DNA from: Candidatus Mycobacterium wuenschmannii
GTDB taxonomy: Bacteria > Actinomycetota > Actinomycetes > Mycobacteriales > Mycobacteriaceae
Direction: 5' to 3'
Assembly: GCF_030252325.1 (NCBI RefSeq)
Contig: NZ_CP126981.1
Span: forward strand, 3,162,001-3,226,000
Length of the DNA stretch: 64,000 nt
Shown: positions 25,968-34,648 of the stretch, piece by piece
How the letters are laid out: each line of letters starts with the position of its first letter
Numbering within the stretch: position 1 is the stretch's first letter
Notes under the pieces: generated by a model
What the model was told of the DNA's origin: nothing
The model's input: the letters and a program-made list of their open reading frames with translations, nothing else
The model's database searches: none
Position numbers and translations under genes: made by a program

Positions 25968-27149
25968 ATGCGCATCAGTTACACCCCGGAGCAGGAAGAG
26001 CTGCGGCGCGAGCTGCGCTCCTATTTCACCAAGCTGATCACCCCGGAGCGGCGCGAGGCGCTGAGCTCGACCTCCGGCGAGGTCGGCGAGGGCAACGTCT
26101 ACCGCGAGACCGTCAAGCAAATGGGCACGGACGGCTGGCTCACCCTGAACTGGCCCAAGGAGTTCGGCGGACAGGACCGCACTCCGATGGAGTCGCTGAT
26201 CTTCACCGACGAGGCCGCGATCGCCGGCGCACCCGTGCCGTTCCTGACCATCAACAGCGTCGCGCCGACGATCATGCATTTCGGGTCCGAGGAGCAGAAG
26301 AAGTTCTTCCTGCCCAAGATTGCGGCGGGCGACCTGCATTTCTCGATCGGCTACTCCGAGCCAGGTGCCGGCACCGATCTCGCGAACCTGCGGACGACCG
26401 CGGTGCGCGACGGCGATGACTACGTGGTCAACGGCCAGAAGATGTGGACCAGCCTGATCGCCTACGCCGACTACGTCTGGCTCGCGGTCCGCACCAACCA
26501 GGAAGCAAAAAAGCACCGCGGCATCTCGATGCTGATCATGCCGACGACCGCCGAGGGTTTCTCCTGGACGCCGGTGCACACCATGTCGGGTGTCGACACG
26601 AGCGCCACCTACTACCAGGACGTCCGCATCCCGGTCGCGAACCGGGTCGGCGAGGAGAACGCCGGGTGGAAGCTGGTGACCAATCAGCTCAACCACGAGC
26701 GCGTCGCGCTGGTGTCGCCGATGCCGATCATCATGGCGCTCAACCAGGTTCGCGAATGGGCACAGAACACCAAGGACCACACCGGCGCACGGTTGATCGA
26801 CTCGGAGTGGGTGCAGCTCAACCTGGCCCGCGTGCACGCCAAGGTCGAAGTGCTCAAGTTGATCAACTGGGAGCTGGCGTCGGCGGAGTCGGACGCGCCG
26901 TCACCCGCGGACGCCTCGGCGGCCAAGGTGTTCGGCACCGAGTTCGCCACCGAGGCTTACCGGCTGCTGATGGAGGTGCTGGGCACCGCGGCGACCGTGC
27001 GACAGGATTCCCCGGGCGCGCTACTGCGCGGCCGGGTCGAGCGGATGCACCGCGCGTGCCTGATCCTGACCTTCGGCGGCGGTACCAACGAGGTGCAACG
27101 CGACATCATCGGCATGGTGGCACTCGGCCTTCCCCGAGCCAACCGCTAA
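25968..27149 (+). CDS. fadE26: Acyl-CoA dehydrogenase FadE26 (ChsE4)
   Basis: This 393-residue acyl-CoA dehydrogenase starts MRISYTPEQEELRREL. It has DLHFSIGYSEPGAGTDLANL, VVNGQKMWTS and the C-terminal FGGGTNEVQRDIIG loop. Together with FadE27 it forms an alpha2-beta2 steroid-CoA dehydrogenase (ChsE4-ChsE5) for sterol side-chain esters. I start at ATG 25968, preceded by CGGAGGG, rather than the upstream ATG at 25920, because family similarity begins here. fadE27 follows 17 bases later. Confidence 0.95.
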   Translation: MRISYTPEQEELRRELRSYFTKLITPERREALSSTSGEVGEGNVYRETVKQMGTDGWLTLNWPKEFGGQDRTPMESLIFTDEAAIAGAPVPFLTINSVAPTIMHFGSEEQKKFFLPKIAAGDLHFSIGYSEPGAGTDLANLRTTAVRDGDDYVVNGQKMWTSLIAYADYVWLAVRTNQEAKKHRGISMLIMPTTAEGFSWTPVHTMSGVDTSATYYQDVRIPVANRVGEENAGWKLVTNQLNHERVALVSPMPIIMALNQVREWAQNTKDHTGARLIDSEWVQLNLARVHAKVEVLKLINWELASAESDAPSPADASAAKVFGTEFATEAYRLLMEVLGTAATVRQDSPGALLRGRVERMHRACLILTFGGGTNEVQRDIIGMVALGLPRANR

Positions 27150-27166
27150 CGAAAGCTGGTCTACCC

Positions 27167-28264
27167 ATGGACTTCTCGACTACCGAAGCCGCGCAGGATC
27201 TCGGCGGCCTGGTTACCACCATCGTCGACGCGGTGTGCACCCCCGAGCATCAGCGCAAGCTCGACGGCCTCGAGCAGCGGTTCGACCGCGAGCTCTGGGG
27301 CAAGCTTGCCGACGCAGACATCCTGTCCACTGCAGCGCCGGAATCGCTGGGCGGCGGCGGGTTTGGCGTCCTCGAAGAGGCGGCCGTGCTGGTCGGCCTC
27401 GGCCGGCAATTGGCCGCGGTCCCCTACCTGGAGTCGATTGTGCTGGCGGCTGGCGCGCTGGCCCGCTTCGGCCCGGCCGAGCTGCAAAAGGAGTGGGGTG
27501 CCCCGGCGGTGGCGGGTTCGAAGATCCTGGCCGTCGCACTGGACGGCGAGATGGGCGATGGGCCGGTTCGGGCCACTTCGTCCGGGGATGGCCACAAGCT
27601 GACCGGGACCCGCACCCAGATCGCCTACGGCCCGGTCGCCGACGCTTTCCTGGTGCCCGCCGAAACCGACTCGGGTACTTCGGTTTTCCTGGTCGCCGCG
27701 AACGACCCGGGGGTGACGGTGACTGCCTTGGACACCACCGGGCTGGGTAGTATCGGGCACCTGAGGCTCGACGGTGTCGAGCTTGCCGCCGGCCGGGTGG
27801 TCGGTGACGGTGATGTCGTCAACTGGATCACGACGCTGGGTGTGCTCGGGCACAGCGCGTTTCAACTCGGCGTGCTCGAACGCGGCCTGCAGTTGACCGC
27901 CGAATATGCCCGTGAGCGTGAGCAATTCGATCGTCCGATCGGTAGCTTCCAGGCGGTCGGCCAGCGACTGGCGGACGGCTACATCGACGTCAAGGGTCTG
28001 CGGCTGACACTGACCCAGGCTGCGTGGCGGCTCAGCGAGGACCTGCCCGCCGAGACCGAGGTGGCGACGGCGGCGTTCTGGGCGGCCGACGCCGGACACC
28101 GCGTCGCGCATAGCATCGTCCACATCCACGGTGGGGTCGGCATCGACACCGACCATCCGGTGCACCGATATTTCCTGGCCGCCAAGCAAACCGAGTTCGC
28201 CGTGGGCGGAGCGACTGGCCAGCTACTGAAGATCGGCCGCGAACTGGCGGATACCCCCGCCTAG
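27167..28264 (+). CDS. fadE27: Acyl-CoA dehydrogenase FadE27 (ChsE5)
   Basis: This 365-residue acyl-CoA dehydrogenase is the partner of FadE26. It has a diverged N-terminal half (LGGLVTTIVDAVCTPEHQRK), SLGGGGFGVLEEAAVLVGLG, and a conserved C-terminal part REQFDRPIGSFQAVGQRLAD and HIHGGVGIDTDHPVHRYF. In such heteromeric steroid-CoA dehydrogenases one subunit is usually poor in catalytic and FAD-contact residues, and this half-conserved sequence fits that pattern. The 26444 in-frame upstream extension reads through fadE26 and is discarded. fadD17 starts two bases after its stop. Confidence 0.94.
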   Translation: MDFSTTEAAQDLGGLVTTIVDAVCTPEHQRKLDGLEQRFDRELWGKLADADILSTAAPESLGGGGFGVLEEAAVLVGLGRQLAAVPYLESIVLAAGALARFGPAELQKEWGAPAVAGSKILAVALDGEMGDGPVRATSSGDGHKLTGTRTQIAYGPVADAFLVPAETDSGTSVFLVAANDPGVTVTALDTTGLGSIGHLRLDGVELAAGRVVGDGDVVNWITTLGVLGHSAFQLGVLERGLQLTAEYAREREQFDRPIGSFQAVGQRLADGYIDVKGLRLTLTQAAWRLSEDLPAETEVATAAFWAADAGHRVAHSIVHIHGGVGIDTDHPVHRYFLAAKQTEFAVGGATGQLLKIGRELADTPA

Positions 28265-28266
28265 CC

Positions 28267-29772
28267 GTGGACTCGTTACCTACGGTCGTCGACCTGCTTC
28301 GGCCGCTGGTCGACATCGACGACCGAGGTATCTCCTTCGAGGACTCGTTCGTCAGCTGGCGCGACCATTTTCGGCGGGGCGCCGCGGTCGCGGCGGCTCT
28401 GCGCGCTCGGCTGGATCCGAGCAAGCCGCCGCATGTCGGTGTGCTGCTAGAGAACACTCCGTTCTTCTCGACAGTCCTGGTCGCGGCCGGGATGACGGGA
28501 CTCATTCCGGTCGGACTCAACCCGGTGCGTCGGGGGGATGCCTTGGTCCGCGACATCGCGCACGCGGACTGCCAACTGGTGCTGGCGGATTCGAAATCGG
28601 CTGTCACGCTGGGCGATATCGACCACATCAACGTCGACTCCGTGGAGTGGGCGGCCGAGGTGTCGACACACAGCAACGCCGAGGTGCGATTTCAGGACGC
28701 GTCTCCCGACGACCTGTTCATGCTGATCTTCACCTCGGGCACGAGCGGCAATCCGAAAGCCGTGATGTGCAGCCACGGCAAGGTGGCGATCGCCGGCGCA
28801 ACGATGTCCGACCGCTTCAGCCTCGGCCCGGCTGACGTCTGTTACGCGTCGATGCCGCTGTTCCACTCCAACGCCGTACTGGTGGGCTGGGCGGTTGCAC
28901 TGGCCTGTCGCGGCTCAATGGTGTTGCGGCGCAAGTTCTCCGCGTCGGGCTTCCTACCGGATATCCGCCGCTACGGCGCCACCTATGCGAATTACGTCGG
29001 CAAGCCGCTGTCTTACGTGTTGGCGACACCCGAGGGCCCGGACGACGCCGACAACCCACTGCGGGCGGTGTACGGCAACGAGGGCGCGCCCGCCGACATC
29101 GAGCGGTTCGCGATCAGATTCGGCTGCCGGGTGGTCGACGGCTTCGGGTCGACCGAAGGTGGCATCGCCATCGGACGGACACCGGACACGCCGCCCGGTG
29201 CGTTGGGTCCGCTGCCCGACGAGGTGCGGATTCTCGACGTCGACACCGGCGAACCATGCCCGGTCGGGGTCGCCGGTGAGCTGGTAAACGTCACCGGCGC
29301 AGGACGTTTCGAAGGTTACTACAACGACGACGAGGCCAATGCTGCGCGAATGGCCGGCGGCATGTACCACAGCGGCGACCTCGCCTACCGCGACGAGGCC
29401 GGCTACGCCTATTTCGCCGGACGTCTGGGAGACTGGCTGCGGGTCGACGGCGAAAACCTCGGCACCGCACCGATCGAGCGGGTGCTGGCCCGTCATCCGG
29501 ACATCACAGAAGTTGCCGTGTACGCGATTCCCGACCCTGCAGTCGGCGACCAGGCGATGGCCGCTGTGGTACTGGCGTCCGACGCCGAATTCGACGTCGG
29601 CGCGTTTCGCGCGTTTCTCGCCGAACAATCCGACCTCGGCCCCAAGCAATGGCCGTCGTATGTGCGGATCAGCGACAATTTGCCTCGCACAGCGACTTTC
29701 AAGGTGCTCAAGCGACAGTTGTCGGCCGAGGGTCTCGACTGCGACGACCGGGTGGTGCCGATCCCCCGGTGA
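28267..29772 (+). CDS. fadD17: Acyl-CoA synthetase FadD17
   Basis: This 501-residue ANL-family adenylate-forming enzyme has the P-loop-like LIFTSGTSGNPKAVM, DGFGSTEGG, YHSGDLAYRDEAGYAYF and GRLGDWLRVDGENL. FadD17 activates shorter side-chain acids of sterol intermediates as CoA esters. It begins with GTG two bases after fadE27 and ends in a GTGA overlap with the beta-lactamase-fold gene, so all four belong to one transcript starting at fadE26. Confidence 0.93.
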   Translation: MDSLPTVVDLLRPLVDIDDRGISFEDSFVSWRDHFRRGAAVAAALRARLDPSKPPHVGVLLENTPFFSTVLVAAGMTGLIPVGLNPVRRGDALVRDIAHADCQLVLADSKSAVTLGDIDHINVDSVEWAAEVSTHSNAEVRFQDASPDDLFMLIFTSGTSGNPKAVMCSHGKVAIAGATMSDRFSLGPADVCYASMPLFHSNAVLVGWAVALACRGSMVLRRKFSASGFLPDIRRYGATYANYVGKPLSYVLATPEGPDDADNPLRAVYGNEGAPADIERFAIRFGCRVVDGFGSTEGGIAIGRTPDTPPGALGPLPDEVRILDVDTGEPCPVGVAGELVNVTGAGRFEGYYNDDEANAARMAGGMYHSGDLAYRDEAGYAYFAGRLGDWLRVDGENLGTAPIERVLARHPDITEVAVYAIPDPAVGDQAMAAVVLASDAEFDVGAFRAFLAEQSDLGPKQWPSYVRISDNLPRTATFKVLKRQLSAEGLDCDDRVVPIPR

Positions 29773-30398
29773 GCGTCGACACGGGGATGGCGATCGTATT
29801 CGCGGACGGGACAACGTTTTCGACGAGAGGATGGTCGTCGGGCGTCGCCTGGTCGACCATCAAGGTGCCGTTGGCGATCGCCGCGTTGCGTGCCGGTGTC
29901 TCCGTGCCCATCGATGCGGCGATCACTCATTCGGACAACGCCGTCGCCGAGGAACTCTGGTCGGCATTGGGCGACGACGCGGCGTTGCAAGTTCAGGCCG
30001 TGATCCGTGAAGCCGGTGACGCCAACACCGTCGTCGAATCCCGACGGCTCCGCCCGGGATACACCCCATTCGGCCAGACACAGTGGTCCTTGCTAGATCA
30101 GGCGCGGTTCGCCGCGGGCCTCGGCGGCGTCGCCGGGAGCGCGCGGGTGCTCGAACTGATGGGCGCGCTCTGCGAAGAGCACACCTGGGGCCTGGCCGCC
30201 AGAGGCTTTGCCGCCAAGGGCGGTTGGGGTCCGAGCCGCGGCGAAGACTATCTGGTTCGTCAATTCGGCATCGTGCCGCACGGGTCCGGCGTTGCCGGGA
30301 TTGCGCTGGCTGCCGTGCTGGACCGCGGATACGACATCGGGGTCGAGATGATCGACACCATGGCGAAGTGGGCTCTCGAGCGCCTAGCCCGTCAGTGA
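29769..30398 (+). CDS. Class A beta-lactamase-fold serine hydrolase without signal peptide
   Basis: This 209-residue protein carries the three landmarks of the penicillin-binding/class A lactamase fold. SxxK is in WSTIKVPLA near residues 28-32, SDN is in THSDNAVAEELW near 57-59, and a KGG that may replace KTG is in AAKGGWGPS near residue 155. It has no signal peptide or lipobox, so it is expected to stay in the cytoplasm, unusual for this fold. Its GTG start overlaps the fadD17 stop by four bases. The 3' end overlaps the convergent ilvX-like gene by 15 bases. An esterase or thioesterase-like job on a CoA or acid intermediate is conceivable but not shown. Confidence 0.8.
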   Translation: MSVDTGMAIVFADGTTFSTRGWSSGVAWSTIKVPLAIAALRAGVSVPIDAAITHSDNAVAEELWSALGDDAALQVQAVIREAGDANTVVESRRLRPGYTPFGQTQWSLLDQARFAAGLGGVAGSARVLELMGALCEEHTWGLAARGFAAKGGWGPSRGEDYLVRQFGIVPHGSGVAGIALAAVLDRGYDIGVEMIDTMAKWALERLARQ

Positions 30399-31940
30399 CG
30401 GGACGATGGCCTCGATCAGATGCGGTCCGGGTTCGTCGAAAGCAGCCCGCAGCGCGTCGGCGAAGTCGTCGACCGTGGTCGCACGCCGGGCCGGAATTCC
30501 CATGCCTTCGGCCATCTTGACGAAATCCATTGTCGGCCGGGATAAGTCGAGCAGGTCTTTGGCCTTGGGCCCGGGCGCCACGCCAGCGCCTACTCGTTGT
30601 AGTTCGAGCCGGAGAATGTCGTAGGCGGCGTTGTTGTAGACGACGGTCGTGACGTCGAGGTTCTCGCGCGCCTGGGTCCACAGGCCCGAAATCGTGTACA
30701 TCGCCGAGCCGTCGGACTCGAGGCACAGCACGGGACGGTCGGGCGCAGCGACGGCGGCCCCGACGGCCGCCGGTATGCCGTAGCCGATCGCGCCGCCGGT
30801 CAGTGTCAACCAGTCGTGAGCGGGCGCACCGGTGGTTGCGGCTGCCAGCGGGAGACTGGACGTGTTCGACTCGTCGACGACAATTGCGTTGTCCGGCAAC
30901 AGCGCTCCCACCACCGCGGCGACGGTCACCGCCGTCAGATCTCCGGTCGGTAACGGCGGGCGCGACAGTTCGGCGACCCTGGCCTCGACGTCCGGTGCGA
31001 CCTCGTCCGCCACTGCGGCCAATGCCGCTGCGGCCCCCTGCGGCCCGGCGAGAACATGGACTTGGCAACCTTCCGGCACCAGGTCACTGGGCTTGCCGGG
31101 ATAAGCGAAGAACGACACCGGTGACGGCGCGCCGGCCAGGATCAGGTGCTTGGTGCCCTCGAGTTGGGCGACAACGGCTTCGGCGAAATACGGGATCCGC
31201 TCGACCGCCGGCACGCCGGCGCCGCGTTCCAGTCGGGCCGGGAAGGTCTCGCAGTACCAACGACTTCCGGTGGCCTCGGCGATCCGCGCACCGGCGACGA
31301 GGCCGATCCCGCGGGTCGCGTCGCCTCCGATCAGCAACACGGCCGGTTGGCCGGACCGCAGCGCGGCCACAGCCGATTCGACGGCGTCCGAGTCGACGTC
31401 CGGTGCTCCGGAATTCCGCGCCGGCGACGGTCTGATGTCAGCCCCGTCATTCCAAGACGAGTCGGCCGGCAAGATCAGCGTCGAGATCTGTTTTCTTGCA
31501 GACGTTTCCGCTATCGCCTCGGCGGCGTCGGCGGCAACGTCGGCGCTGTCGCCGGTCCGGCGCACCCATCCCGAGACACTGCCGGCGAGCGCGTCGATGT
31601 CGGATTCCAGTGGGGCGTCGTATTTCTTGTGGTAGGTCGCGTGGTCGCCCACGACGACCACCATCGGGACGCGCGCACGACGGGCGTTGTGCAGGTTGGC
31701 CAGCCCGTTGCCCAGTCCGGGGCCCAGGTGCAGCAGGACCGCGGCGGGCCGGTCGGCGATGCGCGCATAGCCGTCGGCGGCGCCCGTCGCGATGCCCTCG
31801 AACAGGGTCAGCACGCCGCGCATTCGTGGGACGGAGTCCAGCGCGGCGACGAAGTGCATCTCCGACGTCCCCGGGTTGGCGAAACATACGTCGACGCCAC
31901 CGTCCACCAAGGTCTTGATCAGAGCCTGCGCACCATTCAC
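30384..31940 (-). CDS. ilvX: Thiamine-diphosphate enzyme, acetolactate-synthase-like (IlvX-like)
   Basis: This is a 518-residue ThDP-dependent enzyme. The N-terminal PYR domain contains FANPGTSEMHF and LFEGIATGAADGYARI, with the glutamate that activates the cofactor. The C-terminal PP domain has ESDGSAMYTISGLWTQARENL and VVYNNAAYDIL, the metal-diphosphate motif with SDG in place of GDG. M. tuberculosis has IlvX (Rv3509c) at this place. The real substrate could be a benzoylformate- or oxalyl-type 2-keto acid rather than pyruvate. GTG at 31940 starts it. An intrinsic-terminator-like hairpin stands just upstream. Confidence 0.85.
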   Translation of the reverse strand: MNGAQALIKTLVDGGVDVCFANPGTSEMHFVAALDSVPRMRGVLTLFEGIATGAADGYARIADRPAAVLLHLGPGLGNGLANLHNARRARVPMVVVVGDHATYHKKYDAPLESDIDALAGSVSGWVRRTGDSADVAADAAEAIAETSARKQISTLILPADSSWNDGADIRPSPARNSGAPDVDSDAVESAVAALRSGQPAVLLIGGDATRGIGLVAGARIAEATGSRWYCETFPARLERGAGVPAVERIPYFAEAVVAQLEGTKHLILAGAPSPVSFFAYPGKPSDLVPEGCQVHVLAGPQGAAAALAAVADEVAPDVEARVAELSRPPLPTGDLTAVTVAAVVGALLPDNAIVVDESNTSSLPLAAATTGAPAHDWLTLTGGAIGYGIPAAVGAAVAAPDRPVLCLESDGSAMYTISGLWTQARENLDVTTVVYNNAAYDILRLELQRVGAGVAPGPKAKDLLDLSRPTMDFVKMAEGMGIPARRATTVDDFADALRAAFDEPGPHLIEAIVPSLTG

Positions 31941-31960
31941 GCCTCGACTCTAGAGACAAA

Positions 31961-31997
31961 GAAGGACCCCGCACGGAGGGATTGTGCGGGGTCCTTC
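31961..31997 (-). terminator. Intrinsic-terminator-like hairpin between the fadD19 operon and ilvX
   Basis: GAAGGACCCCGCAC at 31961-31974 and its exact complement at 31984-31997 form a perfect 14-bp stem with a 9-base loop. On the minus strand the hairpin is followed by TTTGTCTC, the weak T-run of a Rho-independent terminator. It would end transcription of fadD19-kinase before ilvX. Confidence 0.7.
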
Positions 31998-32168
31998 TCC
32001 TGCCGATGGAGGGTCGGCAGGACCATGGGCGCCGAAACCCCCCGTCCACGGCGTCCCGGCCGTCGCAAAGATAACCGCCGTGAGTAGCGAATTCGTTGCT
32101 GTTTCGGCCATTCGAAATAGGTCTTCGTCAGCTGGAAAAAGTTTCCGAGAACCGACCATCCCGGCAGC

Positions 32169-32936
32169 TCACAGCGCCAACGCAGAGTTCGCACAGATCT
32201 GAGTCCGCTGCGCGTGCCCACCGCCGAACAGCACCACGTGTGCAAGCAACGCATAGAGCTGATGCAACCCGAGGCGGGCGCGCCAGTCCGATTGCAGCGG
32301 ATGCACGCTCTGATAGCCGTCGACGATCTCGTCGTAGTGCGGGCAGCCGAACAAGGCAAGCAGGGCCAGGTCGTTCTCGCGGTGCCCGCCATGGGCCGCC
32401 GGGTCGATCAGCACGACACCGTCGGGTGTCCACATCACGTTGCCGCCCCACAGGTCGCCGTGCAGCCGGGCCGGAGCATCGCCGTCGTCGAAATCACCGG
32501 CGCGACAACGCTCCGCGACGGCGCCGACAGCGTCACGCGTCGCACCGGGTAGACGGGGTGCGGCCATCTCGGCCATCGGAGCGAGGCGTTCGTCGGCGTA
32601 AAACCGGCCCCACTCCGCCTGCGGCCGAAGCGACATCGGCAACGGCTGAGTGAGCGGTCCGAAGAAGCCGGGGCCGTCCCAACCGTCGGGGCCGGCGCCG
32701 AAGCCCGCAGCCCCGGCGTCGTGGGTGACGGCTAACCGACTGCCGAATTCGAACGCGGCGTCCGCGCTCGGCGACGTCGACTCGAGCCGCTGCAGCGTGA
32801 GGCTCGTCGCGTCCACCGCGACCACCGGCACGCACGGCACCCCACCGTCGGCAGCCGAAAGCCATTGCAGCCCAGCTGCTTCACACGCGAAGAAGCCCTC
32901 CGGCGCTCCGGCGTGACTCTTGATGAAGTCGGTCAA
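32169..32936 (-). CDS. Fructosamine-3-kinase/aminoglycoside-phosphotransferase-like kinase
   Basis: This 255-residue protein has the kinase catalytic loop RLHGDLWGGNV near residue 170 and the metal-binding IDPAAHGGHRENDLAL near 190. This pair is diagnostic of the FN3K family, which phosphorylates ketosamines on glycated proteins or sugars. The N-terminal lobe has LQRLESTSPS and few classical loop motifs. It starts at TTG 32936 in a four-base TTGA overlap with the fadD19 stop, so it is co-translated with fadD19 and should be under KstR. No sterol-related job for such a kinase is known to me. A small-molecule kinase acting on a sugar or amino compound is equally possible. Confidence 0.85.
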   Translation of the reverse strand: MTDFIKSHAGAPEGFFACEAAGLQWLSAADGGVPCVPVVAVDATSLTLQRLESTSPSADAAFEFGSRLAVTHDAGAAGFGAGPDGWDGPGFFGPLTQPLPMSLRPQAEWGRFYADERLAPMAEMAAPRLPGATRDAVGAVAERCRAGDFDDGDAPARLHGDLWGGNVMWTPDGVVLIDPAAHGGHRENDLALLALFGCPHYDEIVDGYQSVHPLQSDWRARLGLHQLYALLAHVVLFGGGHAQRTQICANSALAL

Positions 32937-34579
32937 GCGGTCGCGTGCGCCGCGTGCACGTCGTCGGCCGGCCGAGCCTCGGTCTGCTCCTTGGCCCAGC
33001 GGTAGTCCGGCTTGCCCGCCGGCGAGCGCTTCACCTCGTCGACCAGCCAAAGGCTGCGCGGCACTTTGTATCCCGCGATCTCGGCGCGGACGAACGAGTC
33101 CAGGTCGGACAACGCGGGCCGCGCACCGGGACGGGCCTGCACGACGGCCGCGACGTGCTGGCCGTAGCGCGGGTCGGGTACGCCGACAACCAGCGCGTCG
33201 AACACGTCCGGGTGACCCTTCAGTGCGGCCTCGACCTCTTCGGGGTAGATCTTCTCGCCGCCGCTGTTGATCGACACCGAACCGCGGCCCAGCATCGTGA
33301 CACTGCCGTCCTCTTCGACTGTGGCGAAGTCGCCCGGTATCGCGTAGCGGACGCCGTTGATGGTCTGGAACGTCTCGGCGGTCTTCTTCTCGTCCTTGTA
33401 GTAGCCGACGGGAATGTTGCCCTTCTTGGCGAGGAAGCCGCGGACACCGGAGCCCGGCTTGACCTCGTTGCCGTCGTCGTCGAGGACAACGGTCTTGTGG
33501 TCGATCGTCACCCGCGGTCCGCCGGCGTGCGGGGCGTCCTTGGCGACGATGCTGGTGCCACCAAACCCGGTCTCCGAGGAGCCAATTGAGTCGGTGATCA
33601 CTCGGTTGGGCAGCAACTCGAGGAATTTCTCTTTGATGCTCGGCGAGAACAGCGCGGCGGTCGAGGCGAGCAGGAACAGCGACGACAGATCGTACTCGTT
33701 CCCCTTGTCCTGGTGCGCCAACAAAGCGTCCAGCAGCGGCCGCGCCATCGCGTCGCCGGTAAAGAACAACAGGTTCACCTTGTGGTCGTGGATCGTGCGC
33801 CACACCTCGTCGGCATTGAATTCCGGTGCGAGAACCGTTGTTTGACCGGAGAAGATCGACATCCAGGTGGCCGACTGGGTGGCGCCGTGGATCATCGGCG
33901 GAATCGGATGCCGCACCATCGGCGGGTTGGCCGCCGCGCCCTTGGCCAGGTCGTACTCGTCTTTGATGAATTCGCCTGTGGCGAAGTCGGTTCCACCGAA
34001 CAGCACGCGGTAGATGTCCTCATGGCGCCACATCACGCCCTTTGGAAATCCGGTGGTGCCGCCGGTGTAAAGCAGGTAGATGTCGTCGGCGCTGCGAGGA
34101 GCGAAGTCGCGCTCGGACGAGCTGTTCGCGATCGCGGAGTAGAACTCGACGCCGCCGTAGCCCGAGTAGTCGGCGTCGCTCCCGTCCTCGACGACCAGGA
34201 CCGTCTTGACGTTCGGGGTGTCCGGCAGCACGTTGGCGACGCGCTCGGAGTACTGCCGCTCGTGCACCAGGGCGACCATGTCGGAGTTCTCGAACAGGTA
34301 GCGCAGTTCGCCCTCGACGTAGCGGTAGTTGATGTTGACCAGGATCGCGCCGGCCTTGACGATGCCGACCATCGCGATGACTATCTCGATGCGGTTGCGG
34401 CAGTACAGGCCGACCTTGTCGTCCTTCTTGACGCCCTGCTCCTGCAGGTAGTGCGCGAGGCGATTCGCCTTCTCCTCGAGCTGGGCGTAGGTCAGTTGTT
34501 CCCCACCGCAGATCAGGGCTACGCGGTCAGGGACGGCATCGATGGCGTGCTCCGCCAAGTCGGCAATATTCAGGGCCAC
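32933..34579 (-). CDS. fadD19: Steroid-24-oyl-CoA synthetase FadD19
   Basis: This 548-residue ANL-family enzyme has YLLYTGGTTGFPKGVMWRHED, DSIGSSETGFGG, YAIPGDFATVEEDG, SINSGGEKIYPEEVE and the C-terminal RSPAGKPDYRWAK with catalytic Lys. FadD19 adds CoA to C24/C26 acids of cholesterol and starts side-chain beta-oxidation. GTG at 34579 gives the known family length; a 12-codon upstream extension would run across the KstR operator at 34591 and is rejected. A four-base overlap couples it to the kinase gene. It is divergent from echA19. Confidence 0.95.
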   Translation of the reverse strand: MALNIADLAEHAIDAVPDRVALICGGEQLTYAQLEEKANRLAHYLQEQGVKKDDKVGLYCRNRIEIVIAMVGIVKAGAILVNINYRYVEGELRYLFENSDMVALVHERQYSERVANVLPDTPNVKTVLVVEDGSDADYSGYGGVEFYSAIANSSSERDFAPRSADDIYLLYTGGTTGFPKGVMWRHEDIYRVLFGGTDFATGEFIKDEYDLAKGAAANPPMVRHPIPPMIHGATQSATWMSIFSGQTTVLAPEFNADEVWRTIHDHKVNLLFFTGDAMARPLLDALLAHQDKGNEYDLSSLFLLASTAALFSPSIKEKFLELLPNRVITDSIGSSETGFGGTSIVAKDAPHAGGPRVTIDHKTVVLDDDGNEVKPGSGVRGFLAKKGNIPVGYYKDEKKTAETFQTINGVRYAIPGDFATVEEDGSVTMLGRGSVSINSGGEKIYPEEVEAALKGHPDVFDALVVGVPDPRYGQHVAAVVQARPGARPALSDLDSFVRAEIAGYKVPRSLWLVDEVKRSPAGKPDYRWAKEQTEARPADDVHAAHATA

Positions 34580-34590
34580 GGACCCTAAAT

Positions 34591-34604
34591 TAGAACGTGT
34601 TACA
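34591..34604. promoter_or_regulatory. KstR operator between fadD19 and echA19
   Basis: TAGAACGTGTTACA is identical to the operator at 25882. It lies 11 bases upstream of the fadD19 GTG and 44 bases upstream of the echA19 GTG. It is so close to fadD19 that a short or absent leader is likely on that side. Confidence 0.8.
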
Positions 34605-34648
34605 TTTCCTGACAAGTTTCAGGCCGAAACGCAGGAAGGCAATCACCC

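Noticed and set aside
24620..26419. 599-codon open frame on the plus strand across hsd4A and fdxD
   Set aside because: It runs antisense to two well-identified genes and out of frame into fadE26; the protein is arginine-rich and without recognisable domains.
26444..27166. N-terminal extension of the fadE27 frame through fadE26
   Set aside because: It reads fadE26 in another frame. The acyl-CoA dehydrogenase pattern starts at ATG 27167 after a normal spacing.
32079..32202. Small plus-strand frame over the region after the hairpin, upstream end of the kinase gene
   Set aside because: It overlaps the kinase 3' end antisense, has no ribosome site and no similarity I recognise.
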